From Pseudomonadales bacterium (GTDB taxonomy: Bacteria; Pseudomonadota; Gammaproteobacteria; Pseudomonadales; Azotimanducaceae): 64,000 nt of DNA. Positions 28,996 to 38,524 of the stretch are shown here, in pieces (position 1 is the stretch's first letter; each line of letters begins with the position of its first letter). Below the pieces are notes generated by a model. It ran no database searches. It saw only the letters and a program-made list of their open reading frames with translations, and was not told where the DNA came from. A program made the translations under genes and the position numbers. The DNA lies in assembly GCA_029251375.1 (NCBI GenBank), contig JAQXDL010000049.1, forward strand, positions 186,001-250,000, read 5' to 3'.

Positions 28996-30026
28996 GTTAT
29001 TTCCTTTGTGTTAGCCTGTTCATTGTTAAGAACGTAGGCCGTGAAGCCTTTTTCATTCAATATGTATGCGGCGAGTTTAGCTCTTTTACCTGTGTTACAA
29101 GAAGTGACATAAATAGCTTCTTGCTTCAGCTTCTTCAGATTCTTGCGGATGAGGAGTACGGGCACGTTTACCGCGCCATCGATCATGCCAGATTGGACCT
29201 CCTTCGGATTACGCACATCCAAGATAAACGTTTTGGGGTCGCCGTGAGCGATCATCTCTCGCGTTTCTTTCAGAGAAACTTTTTCAACGACAGGTTTCAT
29301 TAGCAAACTTTCGAAATCCGGCGCAGAGAGTCGCATCATCGTACCCTTCGTTAACATCGTGATGGTTGCGTTTCTGGGTATATCGCTAACGAGGGCGTCT
29401 TGACCAAAGTTATCGCCGGCCTTTAACTCAGCCTGTAGCGATGTTTTATTGCCCACTGTCCTTTCGATTTTAACTTTTCCAGTTTGTATGACATAAAAGT
29501 AGTCGCCGGTTTCACCCTGCTTTATGACCACGTCGCCAGTATCGTAGCGTGTTTCTTCAAACTTACTGAACAATAATTGGATATTAGCAGGCGGTATAAA
29601 TTCGAAAAGTGGCGAGCTTAACAATGTCGACATCCAGTCAACGCTTTCATCCTCTTCAACTTTAACGTCAGGCGACGTCGATTGACTGCTGTTAAACAAA
29701 CCTATATCGGCTCGGTCGACGATGAGAATTTTGGAATCTTCCGTGGTAACGGCTGTTAACTTATGTGGTGTGTTGTTATCAATTGGGTGTTTAGCAGCTT
29801 CATCACCGGCTGTACGCCTTTTCGCTTCAAACTTTTCATCAAGCAGATCCATCGATCCAGACAGTAGCCAGTAGGCACAATCATCCTCATCATTTCTTTT
29901 GAAGATCATTCTGCCAGTCGGCATCAGACAAACTTGCGCTTTAGTAACTGCCTGCTCAAGTTGTTTTTCTGTCATGTCGCGGAAAGGCACGAGGACCTTA
30001 ATAAGCGCTAAGTCAGTACTGTCCAT
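28992..30026 (-). CDS. Two-cNMP-domain and rhodanese fusion protein
   Basis: A 344-residue soluble protein. The first cNMP-type domain (about 5-115) is diverged and carries a low-complexity insert. The second (about 130-245) is well kept (KQGETGDYFYVIQTGKV). A C-terminal rhodanese domain (about 250-335) has the active-site Cys in TSCNTGKR. Such fusions probably sense a ligand or redox state, but neither ligand nor partner is known. It is the first gene of the operon with the HIT gene and coq7. The start is ATG 30026, the third of three ATGs in 10-bp repeats. Confidence 0.85.
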   Translation of the reverse strand: MDSTDLALIKVLVPFRDMTEKQLEQAVTKAQVCLMPTGRMIFKRNDEDDCAYWLLSGSMDLLDEKFEAKRRTAGDEAAKHPIDNNTPHKLTAVTTEDSKILIVDRADIGLFNSSQSTSPDVKVEEDESVDWMSTLLSSPLFEFIPPANIQLLFSKFEETRYDTGDVVIKQGETGDYFYVIQTGKVKIERTVGNKTSLQAELKAGDNFGQDALVSDIPRNATITMLTKGTMMRLSAPDFESLLMKPVVEKVSLKETREMIAHGDPKTFILDVRNPKEVQSGMIDGAVNVPVLLIRKNLKKLKQEAIYVTSCNTGKRAKLAAYILNEKGFTAYVLNNEQANTKEIT

Positions 30027-30050
30027 TTTGTTCCATTTTGATCCATTTTT
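30021..30050. repeat. Three 10-bp repeats spanning the cNMP/rhodanese start codon
   Basis: Three consecutive near-identical 10-bp units (GTCCATTTTG, TTCCATTTTG, ATCCATTTTT on +) each contain an ATG on the minus strand. The 10-bp spacing puts the three ATGs in three different frames. Only the last (30026) opens the long gene; the others end after 12 and 7 codons. Confidence 0.85.
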
Positions 30051-30059
30051 TCATCTGCA

Positions 30060-30078
30060 CATCTCAATCGGTGAGATG
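30060..30078. promoter_or_regulatory. Dyad upstream of the cNMP/rhodanese gene
   Basis: Perfect 7-bp inverted repeat CATCTCA-N5-TGAGATG, 34 bases upstream of the start codon. It could be an operator or a 5'-UTR hairpin. Confidence 0.35.
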
Positions 30079-30848
30079 AGGCGATTGTACCTATGTTGCC
30101 TTTTAGGCGGTAGAACAACTTTTCAAAAATTTAGTGTGGATCGGCGCGATGTCGGTCGTCACCAAGCATCTCCTCGGCTATTTATATCATTAATACAACG
30201 ATTGAAGCGTTTAAATTTGGTTCGCTTTTTAGTCTGTCAGCGTTTTGCTCTCCTGAAGACGATGGGTTTTAAGGTAGCATCCGATCTATTGATGTTCTGA
30301 CGGGTTCAATATGGCAGGCGAAAGGACCTATCTTAGTGCTTGTTTACGATTGCCTATTAGTTAAATCAGCGTTGTAAAGCCTATTCTACTCAGCAAAGCA
30401 GACCCACGACTATGAATCATCCTGCTTCAAAGAAGGCACATAGGTAGCATCGGTAATATCATCCGGTGATTGGTTGTCATTATCAGCCCGACGCGTTATC
30501 TGAGATGCTGATACTAAGATGATTGTAATTTTGTCTTTGCCGCCCTGAGTCAGTGCTTTTTGAAATTGCCGACGTGTGTGCCAGCGCCAAATGGATGCAA
30601 GTTTGACTCCTTAGGATGCAAGAAAGTGCCGCACGTCAGCAGTCTCTCTCGGATGCGATTGTGAAGCGATTATAATAACGATACCGCTGTCGATATCGAC
30701 TAGGTGTTGTAAAGAATGTGTAGTTTGTATTCAAGTTTTATGGGATGTTGATTGCTCTAATTTGGTGGCACAGCTGGAATATTGTAGTCTTACGGACTAT
30801 CCTACTGAGTAGACTCCTTCTGATTAATCGTTTCGGAACAACAAGAGT
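30079..30848. other. Long intergenic region without an intact gene
   Basis: Between the divergent cNMP/rhodanese and cyclase genes. Apart from the PP2C-like remnant at 30410-30610 nothing coding was recognised. The promoter of the cyclase gene should be within the last 150 bp, but no clear hexamers were seen. Confidence 0.5.
30410..30610 (-). pseudogene. Remnant of a PP2C-type phosphatase C terminus
   Basis: The minus frame is open for 66 codons after an in-frame TAA and has no start codon. It contains QGGKDKITIILVS, close to the C-terminal strand motif (GGxDNITxxLV) of PP2C-family Ser/Thr phosphatases, then a hydrophilic tail. Upstream frames are broken and no complete domain can be assembled. 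The FHA/cyclase gene beside it makes an ancestral PP2C plausible, since these families often neighbour each other. Confidence 0.4.
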
Positions 30849-31748
30849 ATGGCAAGAGAGAACATCCAGGTTGCGGTCATGTTCGCCGATGTAACAGGCA
30901 GTACAAAACTGTACGAGGCCTTAGGTGATGATGATGCAAACAGAATTATTGGTAAGACACTTGATATCATGGCGAAGATCATCGAATCTTTTAATGGTTA
31001 TGTCATTAAAACAATCGGCGATGAGATTATGTGCCGATTTTCAAGTGCTAACGACTGCGTTAGAGCGGCAAAGGTGTGTCAGGAAGAAATTACAGCTGGT
31101 ATACCAGGAGAGACAATTCAGGTTTCAATTAAGGTTGGTCTGCATTTTGGCCCAGTCATTTTAATGGATGATGGTGATGTGTTCGGTGATGCTGTTAACG
31201 TTGCTGCGCGAATGGCTGGTATTGCGAAAGGCGCGCAAATTATCACTACAGAAAATACGATTCGTTTACTTGATGTCGATTTACAGGATATCAGTCGGCA
31301 ATTCGATCGAACTAATATCAAGGGTAAAGACGAAGAGATTATTGTCCGCCAAGTAGTTTGGGAAACCAGTGATGTTGTGTCTCGGATAGAGATTAACACT
31401 GACGACATGGTTGAAGAGATTAAATATCTCACATTGAACTTTCGAGGTCAGGAAACGAAAATTTCTTCGACCGATAATCGTATATTTGTTATAGGTCGTG
31501 GTGTCCAAAGTGATTTGATGTGTCAGACTCGTTTGGCTTCAAGAACGCATATGATGATAGAGTTTCGTCGAGGTAAGTTCACCTTAGCGGACCAAAGCTC
31601 TAACGGCACTTTCGTAAAGACCGACGATGGCGAAAACATTTTTCTGCGCCGTCAAGAGTTGATGCTCTGGGGTTCTGGTCGGATTAGCTTAGGCGAGGAT
31701 GTCACCAAGGAAGATCCTGCTGACATTATTAAATACGTGTGTGAATAG
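30849..31748 (+). CDS. Class III nucleotide cyclase with C-terminal FHA domain
   Basis: A 299-residue soluble protein. The cyclase domain (about 5-180) has metal-binding D14 (FADVTGST) and D58 (IGDE), the purine-selecting K54, and the Asn/Arg of the transition-state site in GDAVNVAARM. All catalytic residues thus look intact and adenylate specificity is likely. The FHA domain (about 205-290) has intact phosphothreonine-binding motifs GRG, SRTH and SSNGT. It probably makes cAMP, perhaps under phosphopeptide control. A cAMP receptor (crp) is encoded about 5 kb away. Confidence 0.9.
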   Translation: MARENIQVAVMFADVTGSTKLYEALGDDDANRIIGKTLDIMAKIIESFNGYVIKTIGDEIMCRFSSANDCVRAAKVCQEEITAGIPGETIQVSIKVGLHFGPVILMDDGDVFGDAVNVAARMAGIAKGAQIITTENTIRLLDVDLQDISRQFDRTNIKGKDEEIIVRQVVWETSDVVSRIEINTDDMVEEIKYLTLNFRGQETKISSTDNRIFVIGRGVQSDLMCQTRLASRTHMMIEFRRGKFTLADQSSNGTFVKTDDGENIFLRRQELMLWGSGRISLGEDVTKEDPADIIKYVCE

Positions 31749-32146
31749 ACCATTTCCGAGAGGCCTAGGAAAATCAGGCAAAAAGCCGCAAGATAATGCT
31801 TTGAACACATGAAACGGGTAGATATACCGTAGGTCGGACCAAGATAAGGGTATCGATGGCGTAGATGATACTTTCGTACGTTAAGAACCCAATGACGACA
31901 AGACGAATATCAAACCGCCGTATTCTGCTGCGCAAGATGCAATCGAGGAAGAGCTAAACGCTGCAACAGTCGTAAGGCAAGCGTGTCCTGCGCTCGATAA
32001 TCCCGAATCTGAATTACCCTCTGAATCTGACGTGACGATCATGCGCGATCCAAGTCCGTCTAAAGGTTCGAACGCTTCACTCGATTCAGGCATGCCGATT
32101 GGAAGGTTTGCTCAGAAATTTTTGAGACAAGCTTGTCTGAATTTTT
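31749..32146. other. Intergenic region cyclase-FHA / folB
   Basis: 398 bp between convergent genes. It holds only the start-less open segment and the hairpin listed separately. Confidence 0.5.
31885..32122 (+). pseudogene. Start-less open segment, possible decayed gene
   Basis: An open frame without a usable start follows an in-frame TAA, itself preceded by 20 open codons after a TAG. The translation is acidic and Ser/Pro-rich (for example ESELPSESDVTIMRDPSPSK), like an inter-domain linker. The frame formally runs on to 32196 inside folB. No family was recognised; this may be leftover from a larger signalling gene or chance. Confidence 0.2.
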
Positions 32147-32148
32147 TT
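32125..32148 (+). terminator. Hairpin with T-run after the cyclase-FHA gene
   Basis: The perfect palindrome AGACAAGCTTGTCT (32125-32138) is followed by GAA and seven T on the + strand, giving a possible intrinsic terminator for rightward transcription. It lies directly beside the folB stop codon on the opposite strand. Confidence 0.5.
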
Positions 32149-32512
32149 ACTTCGATCGTAAAATTTCCACGCCGACACAATCAGCTGCTGCGATAGCTTT
32201 GGGTTTCGAGACTCTTAAAAGCACTTCCTCAACTTGAAAATCCCTCAGTATTAACGCAGCAACGTCTTCTGCCAACGTTTCAAGAAGCTGAAACTGTTGC
32301 TCGATGATGAACGCTGATACTTGCACCGCCATCGCTGAGTAATCACAAGCATCTGCTATATCGCCTGTTTTAGCAGGTGTGCGGGTATCGACACTCAGTG
32401 TTATATCGAGCAAGATCGGTTGAGGGGTTATTCGTTCCTGAGGCAGGATTCCAACGATCGTTTCGACATGCAGCTGTTTTATAAACACAGTATCCAGTAG
32501 CAGGTGACTCAT
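32147..32512 (-). CDS. folB: Dihydroneopterin aldolase
   Basis: Folate pathway enzyme cleaving dihydroneopterin to 6-hydroxymethyl-dihydropterin. 121 residues with [33 protein letters not shown] and the C-terminal [17 protein letters not shown]. It overlaps tsaD by four bases. The plsY gene usually found between folB and tsaD is absent. Confidence 0.94.
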   Translation of the reverse strand: MSHLLLDTVFIKQLHVETIVGILPQERITPQPILLDITLSVDTRTPAKTGDIADACDYSAMAVQVSAFIIEQQFQLLETLAEDVAALILRDFQVEEVLLRVSKPKAIAAADCVGVEILRSK

Positions 32513-33528
32513 TGTGCATTCTCCAATTCAGTCATCGGCCATCTAGGGCGAACAGAGATGGCCCAGTCTTCAGTATGTCCGTGTTTCAGTCTTTGCAGTC
32601 CTGCATATGCAATCATGGCGCCGTTGTCCGTGCAAAGTTTTAGTTCTGGGAAATAGACCTTTGTATGCATATCAGAGCCAAGCTTCTCCAGTGATAGACG
32701 TAGAGCCTTGTTGGCACTTACACCGCCGGCAATAACGAGGGATTTGAATCCTGTATGTTCGATGGCACGTTTGCACTTAATCCGGATAGTATCGACAACC
32801 GCTGTTTCGAAAGCGAGTGCTATGTTTGCTTTGTCTTGATCTGACGGATTATCGATTGAGGCGATGGTCGTTTTCGTGAATGTTTTTAATCCACTGAAGC
32901 TAAAATTAAAGCCGGGCTTATCTGTCATGGGGCGAGGGAACCGATAACTGTTGGTGATGCCTGATTCCGCAAGTCTGGCGACTTCAGGACCGCCTGGATA
33001 GTCTAGTCCTAACATTTTAGCGACTTTATCAAAGGCTTCGCCGGCAGCATCATCGACCGATTCGCCTAGGATCTCGTAAACACCATACTGTTCGCATGAT
33101 AAAAGCTGTGTATGACCGCCAGAAACCAGCAGCGCGATGAACGGATAGCTCGGTTTGTCTGCTGACAGCATCGGTGCCAACAGATGTCCTTCCATATGAT
33201 GGACGCCAACAGTCGGCAGGTCCCAAGCCAGGGCAAGGGACTTTGCGATGCTTGCGCCAACCATCAAGGCGCCCACCAGACCAGGACCAGCAGTGTATGC
33301 AATGCCGGATAAATCAGCCGGGGATAACTGGTTTTCACGCATCAGTTGTTGAATCATCGGTAACGTCTTCCTAATATGATCCCGCGAGGCTAACTCGGGA
33401 ACGACGCCGCCGTATTCCTTGTGTAATTCGATTTGACTATATAATGCGTCCGCCATTAGCCCGGATTGCTCATCATAAATAGCGATGCCCGTTTCGTCAC
33501 AAGATGACTCGATGCCCAGTATCTTCAT
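32509..33528 (-). CDS. tsaD: tRNA N6-threonylcarbamoyladenosine transferase subunit
   Basis: Transfers the threonylcarbamoyl group to A37 of ANN-decoding tRNAs, with TsaB and TsaE. 339 residues: N-terminal [13 protein letters not shown], the metal-binding [16 protein letters not shown] and VAGGVSANK. It faces rpsU, as in E. coli and Pseudomonas. Confidence 0.97.
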   Translation of the reverse strand: MKILGIESSCDETGIAIYDEQSGLMADALYSQIELHKEYGGVVPELASRDHIRKTLPMIQQLMRENQLSPADLSGIAYTAGPGLVGALMVGASIAKSLALAWDLPTVGVHHMEGHLLAPMLSADKPSYPFIALLVSGGHTQLLSCEQYGVYEILGESVDDAAGEAFDKVAKMLGLDYPGGPEVARLAESGITNSYRFPRPMTDKPGFNFSFSGLKTFTKTTIASIDNPSDQDKANIALAFETAVVDTIRIKCKRAIEHTGFKSLVIAGGVSANKALRLSLEKLGSDMHTKVYFPELKLCTDNGAMIAYAGLQRLKHGHTEDWAISVRPRWPMTELENAQ

Positions 33529-33632
33529 AGGTTGTTTGCTGGTCTAAAAAAGGGGGTATGTTACTGATTTTAGTGTGAAAAAGCTTGTGCTGTTGATTTC
33601 TATGACAGGCTTGGGTTTAAGGCAAGTAAGTT

Positions 33633-33661
33633 TTGCAATTGCGTCACTATGTCGATAGAAT
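33633..33661 (+). promoter_or_regulatory. Sigma-70 promoter of the rpsU operon
   Basis: TTGCAA (33633-33638), a 17-bp spacer, and TAGAAT (33656-33661), followed by a GC-rich discriminator (CCGCCCCC) typical of growth-rate-controlled promoters. It lies 33 bases before the rpsU start, which has an AAGGAG ribosome site at 33676-33681. Confidence 0.75.
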
Positions 33662-33693
33662 CCGCCCCCTTCGAGAAGGAGTAAACTAAATTC

Positions 33694-33909
33694 ATGCCAT
33701 ATGTAAAAGTTAAAGAAAATGAGCCGTTTGATGTGGCTCTACGTCGATTTAAGCGTTCTTGTGAAAAGGGCGGTGTTCTTGCCGAAGTTCGTCGGCGTGA
33801 ATTCTATGAAAAGCCTACATCTGTGCGAAAGCGTAAAGCTGCAGCAGCGGTGAAACGACATGCAAAGAAAGTTCAGCGAGAATCCAGAAGAATGGAACGT
33901 CTCTACTAG
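33694..33909 (+). CDS. rpsU: 30S ribosomal protein bS21
   Basis: A 71-residue basic small-subunit protein needed for initiation. The [20 protein letters not shown] start and the Arg/Lys-rich C terminus ([10 protein letters not shown]) are typical. First gene of the macromolecular-synthesis operon rpsU-yqeY-dnaG-rpoD. Confidence 0.98.
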   Translation: MPYVKVKENEPFDVALRRFKRSCEKGGVLAEVRRREFYEKPTSVRKRKAAAAVKRHAKKVQRESRRMERLY

Positions 33910-33940
33910 AGACAGATGAGCAATATGTAGAATGGCGAAA

Positions 33941-33962
33941 CCTGCAGGTTAATACCTGCAGG
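33941..33962 (+). terminator. Strong hairpin between rpsU and yqeY
   Basis: Perfect 9-bp stem CCTGCAGGT / ACCTGCAGG with loop TAAT, 31 bases after rpsU. No T-run follows. In E. coli a partial terminator between rpsU and dnaG lets rpsU be made in excess; this hairpin sits at the matching place and may act by attenuation or by stabilising the rpsU mRNA. Confidence 0.55.
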
Positions 33963-34059
33963 GTGATAAGCAGGCCAATATTCCTCAAAGTTTCATAAAT
34001 GTCCCCAGAAATGCTGACTGTTCCCCGTCAAAAATCGATCTTTAGAAGACCAGACTAAG

Positions 34060-34512
34060 ATGTCCACTTCAGAGCTAAAACCCAGAATAGAAAGTTCAGT
34101 TAAAGACGCGATGCGTGCGCGTGAAAAACAGCGGCTGGGTGTTCTAAGGCTGGTTATGTCTGAATTGAAAAGAGTCGAAGTTGACGAGCGTATTGAGCTA
34201 GACGACGAGAGAATTATTTCAATCCTCGTCAAGATGTCGAAACAAAGAAAAGATTCTCTTACGCAGTATCTTGATGCGGGTCGACAGGACCTTGCAGACC
34301 AAGAGCAGTACGAGCTTGATCTATTGCAGGAGTTCCTGCCAGTAGCACTTGATGAAGCAGCAATAGCGGCTCTCATCGACGCGGCTATCGCACAAACCGG
34401 TGCCAGTTCGATGAAGGACATGGGCAAGGTTATGGGTGTGTTGAAGCCTCAGGTGCAAGGTCGGGCTGATGTCGGCGCGTTGAGCGCGACGATTAAGGCA
34501 AAGCTGCAATAG
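34060..34512 (+). CDS. yqeY: GatB/YqeY-domain protein
   Basis: A 150-residue protein related to the C-terminal domain of GatB (AVLRLVMSELKR-like start, QYELDLLQEFLP, and the C-terminal MGKVMGVLKPQVQGRAD). Its role is uncertain; it is often placed between rpsU and dnaG in Pseudomonas-type genomes and may bind tRNA. Confidence 0.93.
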   Translation: MSTSELKPRIESSVKDAMRAREKQRLGVLRLVMSELKRVEVDERIELDDERIISILVKMSKQRKDSLTQYLDAGRQDLADQEQYELDLLQEFLPVALDEAAIAALIDAAIAQTGASSMKDMGKVMGVLKPQVQGRADVGALSATIKAKLQ

Positions 34513-34576
34513 CCTAGTTGCCTTTTAGAACCTCCAGTGCCATTGTAAAACCTCATATCCTGAGAAAAGACCACCA

Positions 34577-36499
34577 TTGATACCACCTGATTTCATAGAC
34601 GAATTACTGGCAAGAACAGATATCGTTGAAATCATCGAGTCACGTGTTCAGCTGAAAAAAACAGGTGCCAACTATTCAGGCCTGTGCCCCTTTCATACTG
34701 AAAAATCCCCTTCTTTCTCGGTTAGCCCCGATAAACAGTTTTATTACTGTTTTGGCTGCCAGGCGTCCGGCAGTGCCATAAAGTTCATCATGGAGTACGA
34801 CCGATTAGATTTTCTTGCGACCGTCGAGCACCTTGCTGGCCGTGCAGGAATGGACATCCCGAAGTCCAATGACGGCGAAGCGCCGGAAAAACAGCAAAAA
34901 AGAAAATCGATCTACCAAATTTTGGAGCAGTCAGCTGATTACTTTAAGGATCAGCTACGCGTTCACGATGAGCGACAGGCGGCCGTTGGCTATCTAAAGG
35001 GGCGTGGACTGACGGGTGAGATCGCACGGGATTTTGGGCTGGGTTTTGCGCCGTCCGGATGGGATAACTTGCATCGACATATAGCAAAGACCAATCAGGA
35101 GCATCAGTTGTTGATCGATGCGGGAATGGTCATAAAGAAAGAAGAGGAAGGTAAGAAAGAGAGGACCTATGACCGCTTCAGGGAACGCATTATGTTTCCG
35201 ATTCGAGATTTGCGAGGGCGCGTCATAGCATTTGGCGGACGAATCATCGGCGACGGCAAGCCGAAATATTTGAATTCACCCGAAACTCAGGTTTTTCATA
35301 AAGGTCGCGAGTTGTATGGACTTTATGAAGCAAGGCAGCGCGAGCGAAAATTGACTCGTTTGCTCGTCGTTGAGGGATATATGGATGTTGTGGCGCTGGC
35401 GCAGCATGGTGTCAATTACAGTATTGCCACGCTTGGTACAGCGACAACACCGGAGCATTTAGATCGAATTTTTCGACAAGTGACAACGGTCATATTTTGC
35501 TTTGATGGTGACACGGCCGGTATCAACGCGGCCTGGAAGGCTTTGCTAACGGCGCTACCTTTAATGAAAGACGGCCGTAGTGCGAGATTCCTGTTTCTCC
35601 CGCATGGCGAAGACCCTGATTCCCTTATTCGTAAGGAAGGAAAGGTGGAATTTGAGCTGCGGCTCGATCAAGCGCCGCATCTTTCGAATTACTTTTTTGA
35701 CCATCTAAAAGAAGAGTCTGATACCAGCAGCCTAGATGGTAAGGCGCAGTTGAGTAAAATCGCACTGCCGCTGATCATGAAGATTCCGAACGGGGTTTTT
35801 AGGGAGTTGATGATTAGTCAGTTAGCCGAAATCACTAATCTAACAGCAGAAAAGCTGATTTCGCTTAATCAGATCGAGCCGGCGCATAGTTCATCGAGAG
35901 GCGCGTCGAGAAGTTCGTCAAGCAGCGCGCCTAGAAGCAGTGCAGTTGAGCAGAGCATGCCCGACTCAACCGAGTTTCCAGACTTTGCCGATACCGATGG
36001 CTATCCGCCAGACGAGGAGGGCTATTCATACGATGAATATGATGATCATTCTCTAATAGATCACACAGATGCAGTCCTTGGCAAGACCCATGCATTAGCA
36101 GAAAAAGCGCTCGCGTTGTTGGTAAAACAACCCGAGCTAATCTCCCTTGAGGCCGATTCTGATTATGGTTTTCTTGAGGTAACCCAAGGTTGTGGTCTAC
36201 TTTTAGAGGTCATTCGGCTGCTTATTGCGGAGGATATTCGTTCGCCTAACCTTCTACTCCATCGGTTTCAAGATCGGACGGAGTTTGCGTTACTAAAGGG
36301 CTTGGCGGAACAAGAGCAGCTTTTATCAGTGGACAATAGCCCTGCGGAATTTAAGGGTATATTGTCTCGGTTGCAATCTATTCACAATGTGGATTCGGTA
36401 CAGAGTAGGGCGCGTGATTTGCATCGTAAGTCCCCTCAGGATATGACTGAGGAAGAGAAGCAGCAACTTCGCGAGAGTATAAAAAGTCCTCGAAAATAG
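34577..36499 (+). CDS. dnaG: DNA primase
   Basis: Makes RNA primers for replication. The 640-residue protein has the CHC2 zinc motif (CPFH...CFGC, about 37-63), the RNAP core domain, the Toprim motifs VVEGYMDVVAL and FCFDGDTAG, a Ser/Asp-rich linker (about 435-500) and a C-terminal helicase-binding region. It starts at TTG 34577, which matches the family N terminus (IPPDFIDELLARTDIV) and follows GAGAAAAGA. Confidence 0.96.
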   Translation: MIPPDFIDELLARTDIVEIIESRVQLKKTGANYSGLCPFHTEKSPSFSVSPDKQFYYCFGCQASGSAIKFIMEYDRLDFLATVEHLAGRAGMDIPKSNDGEAPEKQQKRKSIYQILEQSADYFKDQLRVHDERQAAVGYLKGRGLTGEIARDFGLGFAPSGWDNLHRHIAKTNQEHQLLIDAGMVIKKEEEGKKERTYDRFRERIMFPIRDLRGRVIAFGGRIIGDGKPKYLNSPETQVFHKGRELYGLYEARQRERKLTRLLVVEGYMDVVALAQHGVNYSIATLGTATTPEHLDRIFRQVTTVIFCFDGDTAGINAAWKALLTALPLMKDGRSARFLFLPHGEDPDSLIRKEGKVEFELRLDQAPHLSNYFFDHLKEESDTSSLDGKAQLSKIALPLIMKIPNGVFRELMISQLAEITNLTAEKLISLNQIEPAHSSSRGASRSSSSSAPRSSAVEQSMPDSTEFPDFADTDGYPPDEEGYSYDEYDDHSLIDHTDAVLGKTHALAEKALALLVKQPELISLEADSDYGFLEVTQGCGLLLEVIRLLIAEDIRSPNLLLHRFQDRTEFALLKGLAEQEQLLSVDNSPAEFKGILSRLQSIHNVDSVQSRARDLHRKSPQDMTEEEKQQLRESIKSPRK

Positions 36500-36587
36500 T
36501 CGCTATTCTTCCCAATGCGACAGATTTCTGTTCAACAAACAATCCGATAATCGGTAACTTGAAGTAGAATACTGCAAGGACTGCCGC

Positions 36588-36593
36588 TATAAT
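36588..36593 (+). promoter_or_regulatory. Possible -10 element of an internal rpoD promoter
   Basis: A perfect TATAAT lies 39 bases upstream of the rpoD start in the dnaG-rpoD spacer. No good -35 is at 16-18 bp; TTGAAG is 23 bp away. Internal rpoD promoters are known in E. coli. Confidence 0.35.
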
Positions 36594-36632
36594 ATCCGGC
36601 TCGTTTTCTCAGTCAAAAATTCAAGGAAAGCT

Positions 36633-38456
36633 ATGGCCAGTGGATTAGCACAGCAACAATCTCGCTTGAAGGATCTCATTAGTCGAGGCCGTGAGCAGGG
36701 CTACCTGACGTATGCGGAAGTGAATGACCATCTTCCTGACGACATTTCCGATCCTGAACAAATTGAAGATATTATAGGCATGATCAATGACATGGGCATT
36801 GCTGTTCATGAAAAGGCTCCAGAGGCCGATGATCAAATGCTTGAAGGCGACTCCACTGATGAACTGGCAGCTGAGGAAGCAGCGGCTGTTTTAGTCGCCG
36901 TTGAGAATGAAGCGGGTCGAACAACCGATCCCGTTCGCATGTACATGCGAGAAATGGGTACAGTTGACCTGCTGACCCGTGAAGGCGAAATCGTGATTGC
37001 CAAGCGTATCGAAGAAGGTATTCGAGACGTGCTAAATGCCGTTGCTTATTTTCCTGGTACAACAGATACGATACTAGAGCTTTACGACGCAAGCCAAGAA
37101 GAAGAGGGTGAGTTAACTAACGTGTTGATAGGCTTTCTTGACCCGGTTGAGAATGTCGTACCTGCTGCACAGGTTGTTCCTGGCGCCAAAAAAGAAACGG
37201 ATGACGACGAGGAAGAGGAGAAGAAAGGTCCGGACCCTGAGCTTGCAGCCGAACGGTTTGAGATTTTAAGAAAACAGATGAAGAAGACCGAGCGTGTTGT
37301 TAAAAAGCACGGTCGTGAATCAAAGCAAGCAGAGAAAGAATTAGTCGCACTTGGTGAAGCGTTCCAGTTTTTCAAATTGGTCCCAAAACACTACGATAAA
37401 ATCGTACAGCAGGTTCGAGTCGTTAATATGCAGGTTCGCCGAGCCGAGCGCTTGATTGTCAACACATGTGTACGGCAAGCAAAGATGCCTAGGAAGGCTT
37501 TCCTCGAAAAGTTCACAGGAAAAGAGACTGACCTTAAGTGGGTCCAAAAACAGATCAAGGCTGGACACGAGGGTTTGAAGAACTTCGAAGATGAAATCGT
37601 CCGGAGTCAGAAGAGAATCAGACATGCCTGTGAAGCGACAGGGCTGTCTTGCGCTGAGATGAAGGACATCAACCGACGTATGTCGATTGGTGAGGCGAAG
37701 GCAAGAAGAGCCAAGAAAGATATGGTCGAGGCCAACTTAAGGCTAGTTATCTCGATTGCCAAGAAATACACAAACCGCGGCCTACAATTCTTGGATCTGA
37801 TTCAGGAAGGTAATATTGGTTTGATGAAAGCGGTTGATAAATTTGAATATCGGCGTGGTTACAAATTTTCTACTTATGCTACTTGGTGGATTCGACAGGC
37901 AATTACCCGCTCGATTGCTGACCAAGCCCGCACTATTCGTATCCCTGTGCATATGATTGAAACCATTAACAAGCTATCGAGAGTATCTCGGCAGATGTTA
38001 CAGGAAATGGGTCGCGATCCTACGCCTGAAGAATTAGGCGAGCGAATGGAAATGCCAGAGGATAAGGTGAGAAGGGTTCTAAAAATTGCCAAAGAACCTA
38101 TTTCAATGGAAACGCCGATCGGTGACGATGAAGACTCGCATCTTGGCGATTTTCTCGATTCTAACAATAATTTGGGTGAAAGCTCGGCGGTTGGATCACC
38201 TTTGGATACTGCCACGGATGAAGGTCTGAGGGAGGCTACTCGAGGTATTCTTTCTGGGTTGACTGCACGTGAGGCTAAGGTATTGAGGATGCGTTTTGGT
38301 ATCGATATGAATACTGATCACACATTGGAAGAGGTCGGAAAGCAATTTGATGTAACGCGAGAGCGGATCAGGCAAATTGAAGCGAAAGCTCTGAGAAAAC
38401 TGCGGCATCCTACACGTTCGGATCATTTGAAGACGTTCTTGGATGAAAAGTCCTAA
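36633..38456 (+). CDS. rpoD: RNA polymerase primary sigma factor RpoD
   Basis: Housekeeping sigma-70. The 607-residue protein has region 1.1 at the N terminus, region 1.2 ([11 protein letters not shown]), an acidic non-conserved insert ([10 protein letters not shown]), region 2 ([42 protein letters not shown] with the -10 recognition helix WWIRQAITR), region 3 and region 4 ([20 protein letters not shown]). Confidence 0.98.
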   Translation: MASGLAQQQSRLKDLISRGREQGYLTYAEVNDHLPDDISDPEQIEDIIGMINDMGIAVHEKAPEADDQMLEGDSTDELAAEEAAAVLVAVENEAGRTTDPVRMYMREMGTVDLLTREGEIVIAKRIEEGIRDVLNAVAYFPGTTDTILELYDASQEEEGELTNVLIGFLDPVENVVPAAQVVPGAKKETDDDEEEEKKGPDPELAAERFEILRKQMKKTERVVKKHGRESKQAEKELVALGEAFQFFKLVPKHYDKIVQQVRVVNMQVRRAERLIVNTCVRQAKMPRKAFLEKFTGKETDLKWVQKQIKAGHEGLKNFEDEIVRSQKRIRHACEATGLSCAEMKDINRRMSIGEAKARRAKKDMVEANLRLVISIAKKYTNRGLQFLDLIQEGNIGLMKAVDKFEYRRGYKFSTYATWWIRQAITRSIADQARTIRIPVHMIETINKLSRVSRQMLQEMGRDPTPEELGERMEMPEDKVRRVLKIAKEPISMETPIGDDEDSHLGDFLDSNNNLGESSAVGSPLDTATDEGLREATRGILSGLTAREAKVLRMRFGIDMNTDHTLEEVGKQFDVTRERIRQIEAKALRKLRHPTRSDHLKTFLDEKS

Positions 38457-38494
38457 GGTTCATGATCGCGATTTAGATTGCTCGCTAGTAGAAC

Positions 38495-38523
38495 AAAAAA
38501 GCCCGCTTTACGCGGGCTTTTTT
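38495..38523 (+). terminator. Intrinsic terminator of the rpsU-rpoD operon
   Basis: AAAAAAGCCCGC, loop TTTAC, then GCGGGCTTTTTT: a 12-bp perfect stem ending in six T, 38 bases after the rpoD stop. The A/T symmetry makes it bidirectional, so it could also serve the leftward phosphatase gene. Confidence 0.93.
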
Positions 38524-38524
38524 G

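Noticed and set aside
29899-30300. 133-codon + ORF over the cNMP/rhodanese start
   Set aside because: Half of it is antisense to a conserved domain and it has no recognisable motif.
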